64,000 nucleotides of DNA from Hymenobacter jeongseonensis. GTDB taxonomy: Bacteria; Bacteroidota; Bacteroidia; Cytophagales; Hymenobacteraceae. The stretch spans positions 124,001 to 188,000 of the forward strand of contig NZ_JADQDQ010000002.1 of assembly GCF_015694725.1 (NCBI RefSeq). The letters are read 5' to 3'. Each line of letters starts with the position of its first letter. Within the stretch, counting starts at the first letter, position 1. The position numbers were made by a program, and so were the translations under genes. This document shows, in pieces, positions 1-7,300 of the stretch. Below the pieces are notes generated by a model, which saw only the letters and a program-made list of their open reading frames with translations, was not told the DNA's origin and did no database searches.

Positions 1-570
1 CATCCGGTGGCCCCGCTCCCAGCCCCGGCCGGAGCCGAAGCGGGTGTTGTCGAGCAGGATTTTCCGGAGTTCCTGCACCCGCTGGGTGAGGTACTTGGGC
101 GGCAAGTCGAATACCGACAAAGCCATTCGACAGCCGATGTCGACGCCCACGGCGTAGGGAATCACCGCGTTATCGGTGGCCAGCACGCCGCCGATGGGCA
201 GGCCGTAGCCGTGGTGGGCATCGGGCATGAGGGCCCCGGCCACGGTCACGGGCAGTTTCATGGCTGTTTCCATCTGGTGCACCGCTCCCTGTTCGATGTG
301 CTCGGCGCCGAACGTGACGTAGGGCTTGCGCTCGACCAGGGCAATGTGCCGGGAGGGCGCCGGCAGCAAAGCCGCCGCCGTATGGCTCCAGTCCAGGTCG
401 GTGAGGAATTCCTTGGGGTTGGCTAAAAGTTGCTCCAACAAGGCGAGCTGGTCGGTTTGGGAGAGTTTTTTGAGGTGCTTGCGCTGCAATTGCGCGAGGG
501 CAAGCCCAATGGCCCGGCCTTCGGGAAACCCGAGGGTGCGAAGGTCGTTGCCGCGTAAAAGAGTGGCCAT
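1..570 (-). CDS. rtcB: RtcB-family RNA-splicing ligase (N-terminal part, cut by window edge)
   Basis: RtcB joins RNA 2',3'-cyclic phosphate or 3'-phosphate ends to 5'-OH ends using GTP and Mn2+. The 190 codons seen start at an ATG at 570 (MATLLRGNDLRTLG) and run off the left edge. Visible hallmarks are MPDAHHGYGLPIGG near residue 115 and GVDIGCRM near residue 141, whose Asp and Cys are metal ligands in characterised RtcB proteins. The C-terminal half with the guanylated His is outside the window. It lies downstream, on the same strand, of three Y-RNA-like genes and the Ro60-like rsr, an arrangement matching known rsr-yrl-rtcBA repair operons. Family call is firm; the substrate is inferred. 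Confidence 0.93.
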   Translation of the reverse strand, partial: MATLLRGNDLRTLGFPEGRAIGLALAQLQRKHLKKLSQTDQLALLEQLLANPKEFLTDLDWSHTAAALLPAPSRHIALVERKPYVTFGAEHIEQGAVHQMETAMKLPVTVAGALMPDAHHGYGLPIGGVLATDNAVIPYAVGVDIGCRMALSVFDLPPKYLTQRVQELRKILLDNTRFGSGRGWERGHRM

Positions 571-639
571 AACAATGGTGTTTGCACGAAGAACAAACGC
601 GCTATTGGGCGTCTGAATCGTTAATGAAAAAAGATAAAA

Positions 640-780
640 AACGGACCGGGCAACGGGCGCGCCGCCCACATATGTGCTCTACCCAACTGAGCTACCACTA
701 GCCGAAGCCAGCGGGCAGGAATCGAACCTGCGACCCCATCGTCCAAAGCGAAGTATGGCGGCGCTACGGCACCAGCCCGT
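640..780 (-). ncRNA. Y-RNA-like RNA 3 with circularly permuted tRNA-like module
   Basis: Reading the minus strand, 5' GGTGCCGTAG (773-764) continues into GCGCCGCC (764-757), which pairs perfectly with GGCGGCGC (666-659) and is followed by GTTGCC (654-649). Between them lies a tRNA-like domain in permuted order: T-arm GCAGG-TTCGATT-CCTGC (731-715), a 7-bp acceptor-like stem CCGCTGG/CTAGTGG capped by CTTCGG (714-695), TA, then a canonical D-arm GCTC-AGTTGGGTA-GAGC (692-676). A T-rich tail follows (about 641-626). The long closing stem with a conserved asymmetric internal region is what Ro60-binding Y RNAs have, and bacterial YrlA RNAs carry a tRNA-mimic domain. Exact ends are estimated. Confidence 0.8.
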
Positions 781-807
781 TTTTAATGAACAAAAAATCA
801 TGTTTTC

Positions 808-950
808 AAGCGGGGCAACAGGCGCCCGGCCAGCTGGCGCGGCCCTACCAATACGCAGGCGCCCTGCCTTGCGGCAGCACTTCGGGAGTCGAACCCGCGA
901 CCGCACCAAATTTGGAGCGAAGGAAGGCCCGGCTACGGCACCCACCGGAA
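808..950 (-). ncRNA. Y-RNA-like RNA 2 with tRNA-like module
   Basis: It has the same architecture as its neighbours: 5' GGTGCCGTAG (942-933) and 3' GTTGCC (819-814). The middle holds a T-arm-like hairpin GCGGG-TTCGACT-CCCGA with the first pair mismatched, an acceptor-like stem CTGCC-GCAA-GGCAG, then a D-arm-like GCCT...TTGGTA...GGGC. The shared CTTCGCT follows the 5' strand, as in the other two copies. A T-run (about 797-792) lies downstream. The sequence is too diverged to be a simple duplicate of the other copies, so selection on structure is inferred. Confidence 0.75.
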
Positions 951-977
951 AACATGTAGCATCGGCATCATCCGAAA

Positions 978-1106
978 ATTCAGGGCAACAAGCGGCCGGC
1001 GTGTCAGCCGCAGCCAAGGCCACGACCGGGGATTCGAACCCATCTTACTGCTTCCGAAAAAGCAGCTTTCAACCAGCGAAGTATCGCCTGCCTACCGCAC
1101 CTGAAC
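978..1106 (-). ncRNA. Y-RNA-like RNA 1, diverged, no visible D-arm
   Basis: The minus strand shows 5' CAGGTGCGGTAG and 3' GTTGCCCTG, with CAGG/CCTG as a closing stem and GGCAGGCG pairing with CGCCGGCC with one mismatch. A T-arm-like GGGTTCGAATCCC lies at about 1029-1041, and a 7-bp acceptor-like hairpin GTCGTGG-CCTTGG-CTGCGGC at 1026-1007. An extra perfect hairpin, CTGCTT/AAGCAG (1065-1048), precedes the T-arm. Unlike RNA 2 and RNA 3, no D-arm follows the acceptor-like stem. It is the copy nearest to rsr. Ends are estimates from the closing stem. Confidence 0.7.
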
Positions 1107-1381
1107 AGTTCGGATTTGTCCGAGTTGGAACGGGCCACAACAGTGGCGCCGTTCCGGTCGGCGACTGCCCCAATTAGGCAGCCGTCTTCCTCATTTCAAC
1201 AGCTTTTTTTCAGCTTAAGCAAGGGGAATGAGCGGTGGGCTACGTTGAGTGAATGGCAGTGAGCCACCGCCGCCGAAGCAGCCACTCGATGTGCACCCGC
1301 GAAGTAGGCCCGGCCTACGCCACCTTGCGCCGCAGCGGCCGGGGGTTCCGCTTTATTGCCCGGCCGTTTTTTAAGAAGGCT
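1107..1381 (-). other. Structured spacer between rsr and the Y-RNA genes
   Basis: No coding frame is convincing here. On the minus strand three strong hairpins follow each other: CTGCC/GGCAG (1181-1165), a 12-bp stem GGAACGG-C-GCCAC/GTGGC-CCGTTCC with one bulged C (1155-1127), and TCGGA-CAAA-TCCGA (1123-1110). They could be a processed leader, an rsr 3' end or transcription terminator, or part of a fourth RNA. The GGTGC-GTAG / GTTGCC pair of the Y RNAs is absent. Confidence 0.5.
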
Positions 1382-2905
1382 TTACAGTTCAATTTTCTCG
1401 ATTTCGCTGAGCGCCGAGCCGCCATTGTCGAGCGCCGTGAGCACGTCGAAAATTTTGTCGGACCACCCCGCGATGAGGGCCACGCCCGTTTCGGGGCGCA
1501 CCTCCAGCGGGGCGGTGCCGTGCCCGGCCAGGTCGAAGAGGTAGAGGCGGGCGTTGGGGGCCACGGTGCGGCGGTACTCGGCCCATTCCTGGGCCAGGGT
1601 GCCGCCGTCGCCGCGGCTGTTCCACAGCTGCACGTCCGTGAACATCATCACCTTGTCCACCACCTCGCGGCGCTGACGCAAGTCTTTGATTACGAGGTAG
1701 CCGTTGGTGCTGTAGCCCACCTCGCCCTCGCGGCGGTAGAACTCCTCCACGTTGCGAAGCACCGGCCCGCGGGGCAGGCTGATGCGCTTCCACGTATCGC
1801 CGAACATACCGGCCGTCACGTTCTGGCTCCGGCTTTGGAGCAACATGCCCAGCACCAGGCTCACATCATAGAGCAGCACTTTGCTGCGCGCTGAAATGGG
1901 CTGCTGCATGGAGCTGGACACGTCGCAGGCCACCACCACGCGGGTTTCGGGACCGAAGCCGCGCAGGTTGGCCGCGCTGTGGGCAATGGCTGCTTCCAGC
2001 GCCGTGAGCACCGCCGCCACGTGGCCGCTCGACAAGGCTTTCACCTCCCGAAAGGCCGCCAGGAAGCGGAACGGCAGCTGCTTGCTGCGCGCCACCGCGG
2101 CCCGATTGGCCAGCGTGGCACACACCTGCGTGATGGCGGTGGCCGACACGTTGGCTTCGAGGATGTTGCGCAGGTTGCGCAACAGGGCCATGTAGCCCAG
2201 CTTGCCGCTCGCAATAAGCGTTTCCCAGGTTCGGGCTACCGCAGCCGCCCGCTCGGCAGGCGTGGCGTAGGCCACCTGCCCTACCGCCGACAGCTCGGTT
2301 TCCCAGGTGTAGGGCGTGGGCAATTCGCCGCGCACCAACTGGTCGAACAAAGCCTGCTGGGCCGCATCACGCGCCGTGGGGTGCACCAGGAACAGGGCAT
2401 CGCGCAAGCGCACCGCGCCGTCCCGGTCGTACTTCGCCAGCTGGTAGCCATCGAAGGTATTAAAGCTCATCGCCAGGCCTTTCTGCAGCTGCTTAGAGAC
2501 GCGGTTGAGGATTTTGGTCCCGCTCCGGCCGTTGGCCTGGGCGTAGTAAGCCAGCAATTCCGTGATTTCGTCGGGGCGCTGCACTACCCGGGCCACCAAG
2601 CGGCTCAGGAGATTGTCGCCGCGGTGCAAGCGGGCCAGTTCCACGCACAGCACCAAGGGCACGGTGCGCAAATGCAGGCTTTCACGGGCATACACCGCCA
2701 ATTGCGCCACAAACAAGGGCTCGTTTTTGCTCACCAATTCACGCAAGCGCGCCAAACGGGTGTCGGCATTCTCGTAGAAATGGTCGCTGAGCGCGGCCGT
2801 GGCTACGGCGGCGTACAGCTCCATCTGGGGCGTGAGCGTGAAGGCGGCAGCGCCCTCGTGGTTAACGGTGGGCGCGCTGTTTCGAGAGAAGAAGTTGAAG
2901 CGCAT
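1382..2905 (-). CDS. rsr: TROVE-domain Ro60 ortholog (Rsr)
   Basis: Ro60 proteins are ring-shaped RNA-binding proteins that hold Y RNAs and misfolded or processed RNAs; in Deinococcus Rsr and a Y RNA tether PNPase. This 507-aa protein has the usual size and order: a helical-repeat TROVE region (about 20-310, with ARESLHLRTVPLVL) and a C-terminal von Willebrand A-like domain whose MIDAS DVSSS (DxSxS) sits near residue 326. The start MRFNFF at 2905 fits N-terminal homology. Three Y-RNA-like genes and rtcB follow on the same strand, which strongly supports the assignment. A RtcR-type regulator is not present in the window. Confidence 0.92.
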   Translation of the reverse strand: MRFNFFSRNSAPTVNHEGAAAFTLTPQMELYAAVATAALSDHFYENADTRLARLRELVSKNEPLFVAQLAVYARESLHLRTVPLVLCVELARLHRGDNLLSRLVARVVQRPDEITELLAYYAQANGRSGTKILNRVSKQLQKGLAMSFNTFDGYQLAKYDRDGAVRLRDALFLVHPTARDAAQQALFDQLVRGELPTPYTWETELSAVGQVAYATPAERAAAVARTWETLIASGKLGYMALLRNLRNILEANVSATAITQVCATLANRAAVARSKQLPFRFLAAFREVKALSSGHVAAVLTALEAAIAHSAANLRGFGPETRVVVACDVSSSMQQPISARSKVLLYDVSLVLGMLLQSRSQNVTAGMFGDTWKRISLPRGPVLRNVEEFYRREGEVGYSTNGYLVIKDLRQRREVVDKVMMFTDVQLWNSRGDGGTLAQEWAEYRRTVAPNARLYLFDLAGHGTAPLEVRPETGVALIAGWSDKIFDVLTALDNGGSALSEIEKIEL

Positions 2906-3070
2906 AAGGTGGGTGTTTTGAAGGATGGAAAGCAGTATTTGAATTCAGTTTTTGAATTAATTATTCAGAAAAACCGATTTGATGTTCGTGTATCTAATTA
3001 TTAATTTGAATTAGACGCACCTCTTCCGTTCAAATAAAAAATCGCTTTTATTTGGAAATTAAAAAGACGA

Positions 3071-3102
3071 AAAAACCCGGCTTTTTGTGGGCCGGGCTTT
3101 TC
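3071..3102. terminator. Bidirectional terminator-like hairpin
   Basis: CCCGGC and GCCGGG arms are flanked by an A-run on the left and CTTTTC on the right, so it could stop transcription in either direction. No gene ends directly beside it. Confidence 0.55.
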
Positions 3103-3273
3103 TATTTCGCGTGATTTACGCCGGGATTATCGACGTAACCAACAAAGAAGAAAAGCACGACCACACCGTTTCAGCGAGCCGCAATCGGGCCGGCGCTGGG
3201 GCTGCTGGGGCAGGTATTCGGGGCAGATGCGGTGCATGGATTGAATGGGTAAGCGGCTGTAAACCGGCTAACA

Positions 3274-3302
3274 ACAAAAAACCCGAGCGTTATGGGCTCG
3301 GG
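3274..3302 (-). terminator. Terminator-like hairpin, minus strand
   Basis: On the minus strand CCCGAGC-loop-GCTCGGG is followed by TTTTTTG. No minus-strand gene ends here, so it may insulate rsr or act as an attenuator upstream of it. Confidence 0.5.
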
Positions 3303-3590
3303 CGGTGTCGGGCTTTAGCAGATGCTAAAATCAGGCAAACGTACCGAGCGGAAGCAGCTTTTCTGGCTGCATCTTATCCGAATTGCTGGTGAATATCAGG
3401 TGGCGGTACATGGTTGTTTGCTTTTGGTGCGACAAAGGTTGGTAATTAATTTTCATACAGCAAATTATTTTTGAAATTAATTATTAAATATTTCAACAAA
3501 ATGCAAATCCGATTCTTTTAAGCAGTTTTAACGCTCAATTAATTTTCAAACAAATTCTGGTAACACAAACCTCCACCACCTATCCCTGGT

Positions 3591-4505
3591 ATGTACAGCC
3601 ACATGCCACGTCTCGCAACTTCCGACCACTACACCCTCACACTTCCCGAAGGGCACCGCTTCCCCATTGCCAAATATGCCCTGATTCGCGAGCAGTTGCT
3701 GTGGCAAGGCATTGCGGCAGCCGATGACTTCTACGAACCCGGCCTGTGCGCGGAGGAAGACGTGCTGCGGGTGCATACGGCGGAATACTGGCACAAAGTG
3801 CGCGACCTAAACCTGAGCCCCGCCGAAGTGCGGCGGCTGGGCCTGCCGCAAAGCCCGCAGCTGGTGCGGCGCTCGCTCAGCAGCAGCGCCGGCACCCTGC
3901 AATCGGCCCTGAAAGCGTTGCAGGATGGCGTAGGGCTGAACCTGGCCGGCGGTACCCACCACGCCTTTGCCGACCGCGGCGAGGGGTTTTGTGTACTCAA
4001 CGACCAAGCCATTGCCGCCGCGCATTTGCTGGCTAACGACTTGGCGAAGCAGGTGCTAATTGTGGATTTGGACGTGCATCAGGGCGATGGCACGGCGGCT
4101 ATTTTCGAGCACGAGTCGCGCGTGTTCACGTTTTCCATGCACGCCGGGGCCAATTACCCGCTCCGGAAGGAGAAGTCTGATTTGGACATTGCCCTGGAGC
4201 TGGGCACGGGCGATGAGGAATACCTGCGCCTGCTTCAGCACAACCTACCGAGGCTGCTGGCCCAGGTGCAGCCCAATTTCGTGTTCTACCAAGCAGGTGT
4301 GGACGTGCTGGCCACCGACAAGTTGGGCAAGCTGGCCCTGACCCCAGCGGGCTGCCGGCAGCGCGACGAACTGGTGCTGCGCCTGTGCCGCGAACACCAA
4401 CTTCCTGTGGCCGTGAGCATGGGCGGCGGCTATTCCGAACGGCTGGCCGACATCGTGGATGCGCATTGCAACACGTTCCGGGTGGCGTTTGAGCTGTGGC
4501 CGTAA
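3591..4505 (+). CDS. Histone deacetylase / acetoin utilisation family amidohydrolase
   Basis: Predicted zinc-dependent deacylase of acetyl-lysine or acetylpolyamine-like substrates in the cytoplasm. At about 300 aa it fits bacterial single-domain HDAC-like proteins. Visible motifs in order are GTHHAFADRGEGFCVLND (about 118-135, paired catalytic His), IVDLDVHQGDGTA (about 154-166, zinc-ligand Asp and His), FSMHA and GVDVLATDKLG, then the C-terminal MGGGYS loop. An alternative start at 3603 (MPRLATSDHY) aligns better with typical family N-termini. The following J-domain gene starts 34 bp downstream but has its own promoter-like box. The substrate cannot be told from sequence. Confidence 0.88.
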   Translation: MYSHMPRLATSDHYTLTLPEGHRFPIAKYALIREQLLWQGIAAADDFYEPGLCAEEDVLRVHTAEYWHKVRDLNLSPAEVRRLGLPQSPQLVRRSLSSSAGTLQSALKALQDGVGLNLAGGTHHAFADRGEGFCVLNDQAIAAAHLLANDLAKQVLIVDLDVHQGDGTAAIFEHESRVFTFSMHAGANYPLRKEKSDLDIALELGTGDEEYLRLLQHNLPRLLAQVQPNFVFYQAGVDVLATDKLGKLALTPAGCRQRDELVLRLCREHQLPVAVSMGGGYSERLADIVDAHCNTFRVAFELWP

Positions 4506-4525
4506 GCCGCACCCCGCCACGTCCC

Positions 4526-4533
4526 TACCTTTG
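4526..4533 (+). promoter_or_regulatory. Bacteroidota-type -7 box
   Basis: TACCTTTG matches the TAnnTTTG -7 consensus and lies 6 bp before the ATG of the J-domain gene, implying a very short leader. No good -33 TTG is seen at normal spacing. Confidence 0.5.
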
Positions 4534-4539
4534 CAACCC

Positions 4540-5556
4540 ATGAAAAACGCTGCTTCTGCGCATCCCGCGCCCGTTACCGTACCCGTGCGGCTCGATGAAA
4601 AACCGGCGGGCTCCCCGGCCCAGCTGGCATTTCGGCAAGCCATTCTGGACGTTGAGAATTTGCGCGAGCGGCTGCGCGACCTGCGCGCCGAGCAGGCGGA
4701 AGCGCGGCGGCGCTACTGGCAGCAAGTAGGCCCCGCCGCTACCGCCGTGGTGGCCGCCCGCCGCAACTTATTTCCAACTTTAGAAGAATCCCTGCTGCTG
4801 GGCTATTTCAGCCGCTTGGAAGAAGAGCAGATTACGGAGTTGATTTTAGGAAATGCCCGGGCTTTGGAGGAACGGTTTGGCGAAGACGAAAGCGAGATAA
4901 TTCGCAAATACGCCCCCGCCGCCCGCCGCAACAGCCGCGAGGCCCAAGCCAAGCCTGAGCCCCATGCCAAAGCCGAGACGCAGGAACAATACATCCCCGA
5001 CCCCACCCTGCCGCCGCACGAGCAAGCCGCCGCCGCCGCTCGCGCCCGCCGCAAGTCCAAAGCGCAGCGCGCCAAGGATGAAGCCGAGCAAGCCGACCAG
5101 AAACAGCTCGAATCCAACGCCAAAACCATCTACCGCCAGCTTGCCCGCACCCACCACCCCGACCTGGAGCGCGACCCCGAAAAGCAGGCCGGCAAAACTG
5201 CCCAGATGCAGCGCATCACAGAGGCCTACGAGGCCGACGACCTCTACACCCTGCTGCAGCTGCTGGCCGAATCGGGCCCGGCCGATGCCGATTCGGACGA
5301 TGTGCTGGCCCGTTACACCCGTGCCCTGCTTCAGCAGCAAATCACCCTAAAGCAGGAGATGAACGAGATGAAGTATGGCCCCACTGGCTTCCAAGGCGCT
5401 TCGGCCAAAAAGCAAGAGGCGGAGCTACGGCAACTGAAGCGCGACCTGCGGGCCGAAGCGGAATACGTGCAGCACGTTGGGACTCTGCTGCAAGAGCCGG
5501 ATGGCTTGCGCGATGTGCTGCGCCAATTAGCCGCCGAAGGCATGAGCAGTATTTAA
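4540..5556 (+). CDS. J-domain (DnaJ-like) containing protein
   Basis: 338 aa, starting at MKNAASAHPAP just after a -7 box. The middle (about 205-245) carries YRQLARTHHPDLERDPEKQ, a J-domain helix II-HPD-helix III core, followed by TEAYEADDLYTLLQLLAE. The flanks are highly charged and Ala/Glu/Arg-rich, probably coiled coil (about 25-60 and 155-195, and again at 285-315). Such proteins would recruit DnaK through the HPD loop; no zinc-finger or substrate-binding DnaJ domains are present, so it is a type III J-protein. Client and role are unknown. Open frame exists upstream of 4540 but overlaps the deacetylase gene. Confidence 0.75.
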   Translation: MKNAASAHPAPVTVPVRLDEKPAGSPAQLAFRQAILDVENLRERLRDLRAEQAEARRRYWQQVGPAATAVVAARRNLFPTLEESLLLGYFSRLEEEQITELILGNARALEERFGEDESEIIRKYAPAARRNSREAQAKPEPHAKAETQEQYIPDPTLPPHEQAAAAARARRKSKAQRAKDEAEQADQKQLESNAKTIYRQLARTHHPDLERDPEKQAGKTAQMQRITEAYEADDLYTLLQLLAESGPADADSDDVLARYTRALLQQQITLKQEMNEMKYGPTGFQGASAKKQEAELRQLKRDLRAEAEYVQHVGTLLQEPDGLRDVLRQLAAEGMSSI

Positions 5557-5609
5557 GCAAACCGCGAAACGGCAACCGCAGAACTACCCCCTTTATATCG
5601 GGCCCAGAA

Positions 5610-6536
5610 TTAAGCAATAAATTCTACCGCCGCCTGCACCACGCCAGCATCGCGCATGATGCGGTTGTGGCCCAGGCCGCGCGTGGCGTGCAACACCGCG
5701 CCGGGCCAAGTAGCTGCAATGGCCCGCCCTTCCGAGAAAGGAATTATTTCGTCGTCCTCGTCGTGGATGACCAGCACTTTTTCGGCGCCAGTGCCGGGGC
5801 CGGCAACGGCGACGCCGAACGAATCGGCGGGCCGGCCGGTGGCCTGCTCCACGAACTGGGCAAACCGCGCCACGAAGTCATTGGACAGATACAGGAAATC
5901 GGCGAAGCGCCCGGCCACCTCCCGCGGGCCGATTGGGGCACTCAGCATCACCAAGCGTGGCAGGGGCACCCCAGCCGGCAGCCGCACCGGCAGGCCCGCC
6001 ACCGAGGCCGCTCCAAACGAGTGCGCCACAACGGCCCGCACCTCGCCCACGGTATCAATCACCGCCTGCACCGCCCCGCCGAAAGCAGGAAGGGTGGTTT
6101 GCTTCCCGGCCGAAGCGCCGTGCGCGGGCCCATCCAGAGCCACCACGCGGTAGCCCGCCACCAGCAGCGGCTGCACCCAGGCCCGCCAGAAACTCGCCCG
6201 GTGCTCCCAGCCGTGCACCAGCACCACGGCCGGAGCCGCAGCCGGCCCCCACTCGTACACGGCCACAGAGCCGGTTTCGTAGGCAATGGTGCGGCGGCGC
6301 GCATCGGCCAGCGCCGGTGCTTCCCATGCCTTCTGAGGCAGGCGGCGGGGCGTGCAAAACAGCTTCCAGGCTTGTCGAAAAGCCAATTCCGGAGCTATTG
6401 CAGATAACACTTTCAACTGCATGCGCAGCCACTGCAGCCCAGCCGGAGGCGAGGGATAGCGCATCCGGGGCGCGGTTGAAGCAACGACAACATCGGCGTT
6501 ATAATAATCCTGGGCAGGTGAGAAGGTATTGGTCAT
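5610..6536 (-). CDS. Alpha/beta hydrolase
   Basis: 308-aa alpha/beta-hydrolase fold protein. The oxyanion-region VVLVHGWEH is near residue 103, the nucleophile elbow AHSFGA near 167 (Ser, a variant of GxSxG), the acid probably in HDEDDEIIPF near 257 and the His in GLGHNRIM near 288. No signal peptide is evident, so it is probably cytoplasmic. It lies 59 bp downstream of the TetR gene on the same strand, so the two are probably co-transcribed and the hydrolase controlled by that repressor. The substrate is unknown. Confidence 0.85.
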   Translation of the reverse strand: MTNTFSPAQDYYNADVVVASTAPRMRYPSPPAGLQWLRMQLKVLSAIAPELAFRQAWKLFCTPRRLPQKAWEAPALADARRRTIAYETGSVAVYEWGPAAAPAVVLVHGWEHRASFWRAWVQPLLVAGYRVVALDGPAHGASAGKQTTLPAFGGAVQAVIDTVGEVRAVVAHSFGAASVAGLPVRLPAGVPLPRLVMLSAPIGPREVAGRFADFLYLSNDFVARFAQFVEQATGRPADSFGVAVAGPGTGAEKVLVIHDEDDEIIPFSEGRAIAATWPGAVLHATRGLGHNRIMRDAGVVQAAVEFIA

Positions 6537-6595
6537 GGCAAGCAGGTAAGAGCGAAAAGAAGCACCGGATTATTCCCAATTAGAAAGACGGCAGC

Positions 6596-7189
6596 TCACA
6601 CGAGCAATTCTAGCCGAAGTTGGCCTACGATGGTATGGTAAGGGGTTTCATCGTGGACCCGCGCCACCTGCAGGGCCCCGGCGAGGGTCGTGAGCACCTG
6701 CACGGCCTTGGCCGAAGGGCTGCCCACAAACCGGAGTGCGCCGGTAGCCTTTCCCACTGCCAATACCTGGGCCAACCACGCCGTCAGCTCTCCATTGAAA
6801 GTGCGGAGTTCGGCTTGCATGGCGGGCGGCAAGGTGCGAAAATCAGCCGCCAACGCGCCAAACAGGCACACGCGGCACTCTTGGCGCGCGTGGTTATCAT
6901 ACACCGCGAACAGGGCTTCGAGCTGCTCCGCGGGCGGCAAGTCGGCTACGCGGGGCAGGTCGCGCCACTTGCGCAGGCGCTTGAGCTGGCGCGTTACAAT
7001 GGCGGTGCCCAAGTCGTCTTTACTAGGAAAATAGTAATGAATGGCGGCAGGCTTCACGCCCAACTCCCGCGCGATGTGCTGGTAGCTAAACGCATTGTAA
7101 CCGCGCTCCATCAACAAGCCCCCGGCTAAGTCGAGAATGCGGGTTCGGGTGTCAAACGCCAGAGTGGCTTGCGGGTTTTGAGCATTCAT
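6596..7189 (-). CDS. TetR/AcrR-family transcriptional regulator
   Basis: 197-aa repressor. The N-terminal helix-turn-helix (about 14-60) shows TRTRILDLAGGLLMERGYNAFSY and ELGVKPAAIHYYFPSKDDL in family-typical positions. The C-terminal ligand domain contains a short Cys pair (ECRVCLFG). A perfect 9-bp inverted repeat lies 16 bp upstream of its start codon (7205-7230), suggesting autoregulation together with the downstream hydrolase. The ligand is unknown. Confidence 0.9.
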   Translation of the reverse strand: MNAQNPQATLAFDTRTRILDLAGGLLMERGYNAFSYQHIARELGVKPAAIHYYFPSKDDLGTAIVTRQLKRLRKWRDLPRVADLPPAEQLEALFAVYDNHARQECRVCLFGALAADFRTLPPAMQAELRTFNGELTAWLAQVLAVGKATGALRFVGSPSAKAVQVLTTLAGALQVARVHDETPYHTIVGQLRLELLV

Positions 7190-7204
7190 AACTGGGCAAA
7201 TATA

Positions 7205-7230
7205 ACACTTACTAACTAATAAGTAAGTGT
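7205..7230. promoter_or_regulatory. Probable TetR operator
   Basis: Perfect inverted repeat ACACTTACT ... AGTAAGTGT with 9-bp arms and an 8-bp A/T-rich spacer, immediately upstream of the TetR gene. Position, symmetry and length are typical of a TetR-family operator. Confidence 0.7.
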
Positions 7231-7232
7231 AA

Positions 7233-7289
7233 GTTTGAACATCAAAAAAGCCCTCCTGAAATCAGGGAGGGCTTTTTTGATGTTCAAAC
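7233..7289. terminator. Bidirectional terminator with 24-bp perfect arms
   Basis: Arms begin GTTTGAACATC and end GATGTTCAAAC, with a GCCCTCC/GGAGGGC core, A6 and T6 tracts and a 9-nt loop. It ends the PD-(D/E)XK gene on the minus strand and abuts the TetR operator. Confidence 0.8.
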
Positions 7290-7300
7290 AAATTCAGCTA

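Larger units (their letters stand above)
2906..3590. other. AT-rich intergenic region upstream of rsr
   Basis: About 685 bp without a convincing gene, visibly more AT-rich than its surroundings. It holds two terminator-like hairpins (3071-3102 and 3274-3302) and A/T-rich tracts near 2940-3010 and 3440-3560 that probably include the promoters of rsr and of the deacetylase gene. A 101-codon open frame at 3087-3392 has no protein-like character. Confidence 0.5.

Noticed and set aside
640..1110. Three ordinary tRNA genes on the minus strand
   Set aside because: T-loop motifs are convincing, but arms are in permuted order, no anticodon arm lies between D- and T-arm, and acceptor halves are joined by a tetraloop. 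Y-RNA-like tRNA mimics explain them better.
674..1177. 167-codon open frame across the Y-RNA region
   Set aside because: It runs antisense to structured RNAs and has no protein-like composition.
3087..3392. 101-codon open frame upstream of the deacetylase gene
   Set aside because: It contains two terminator-like hairpins and does not resemble any protein.
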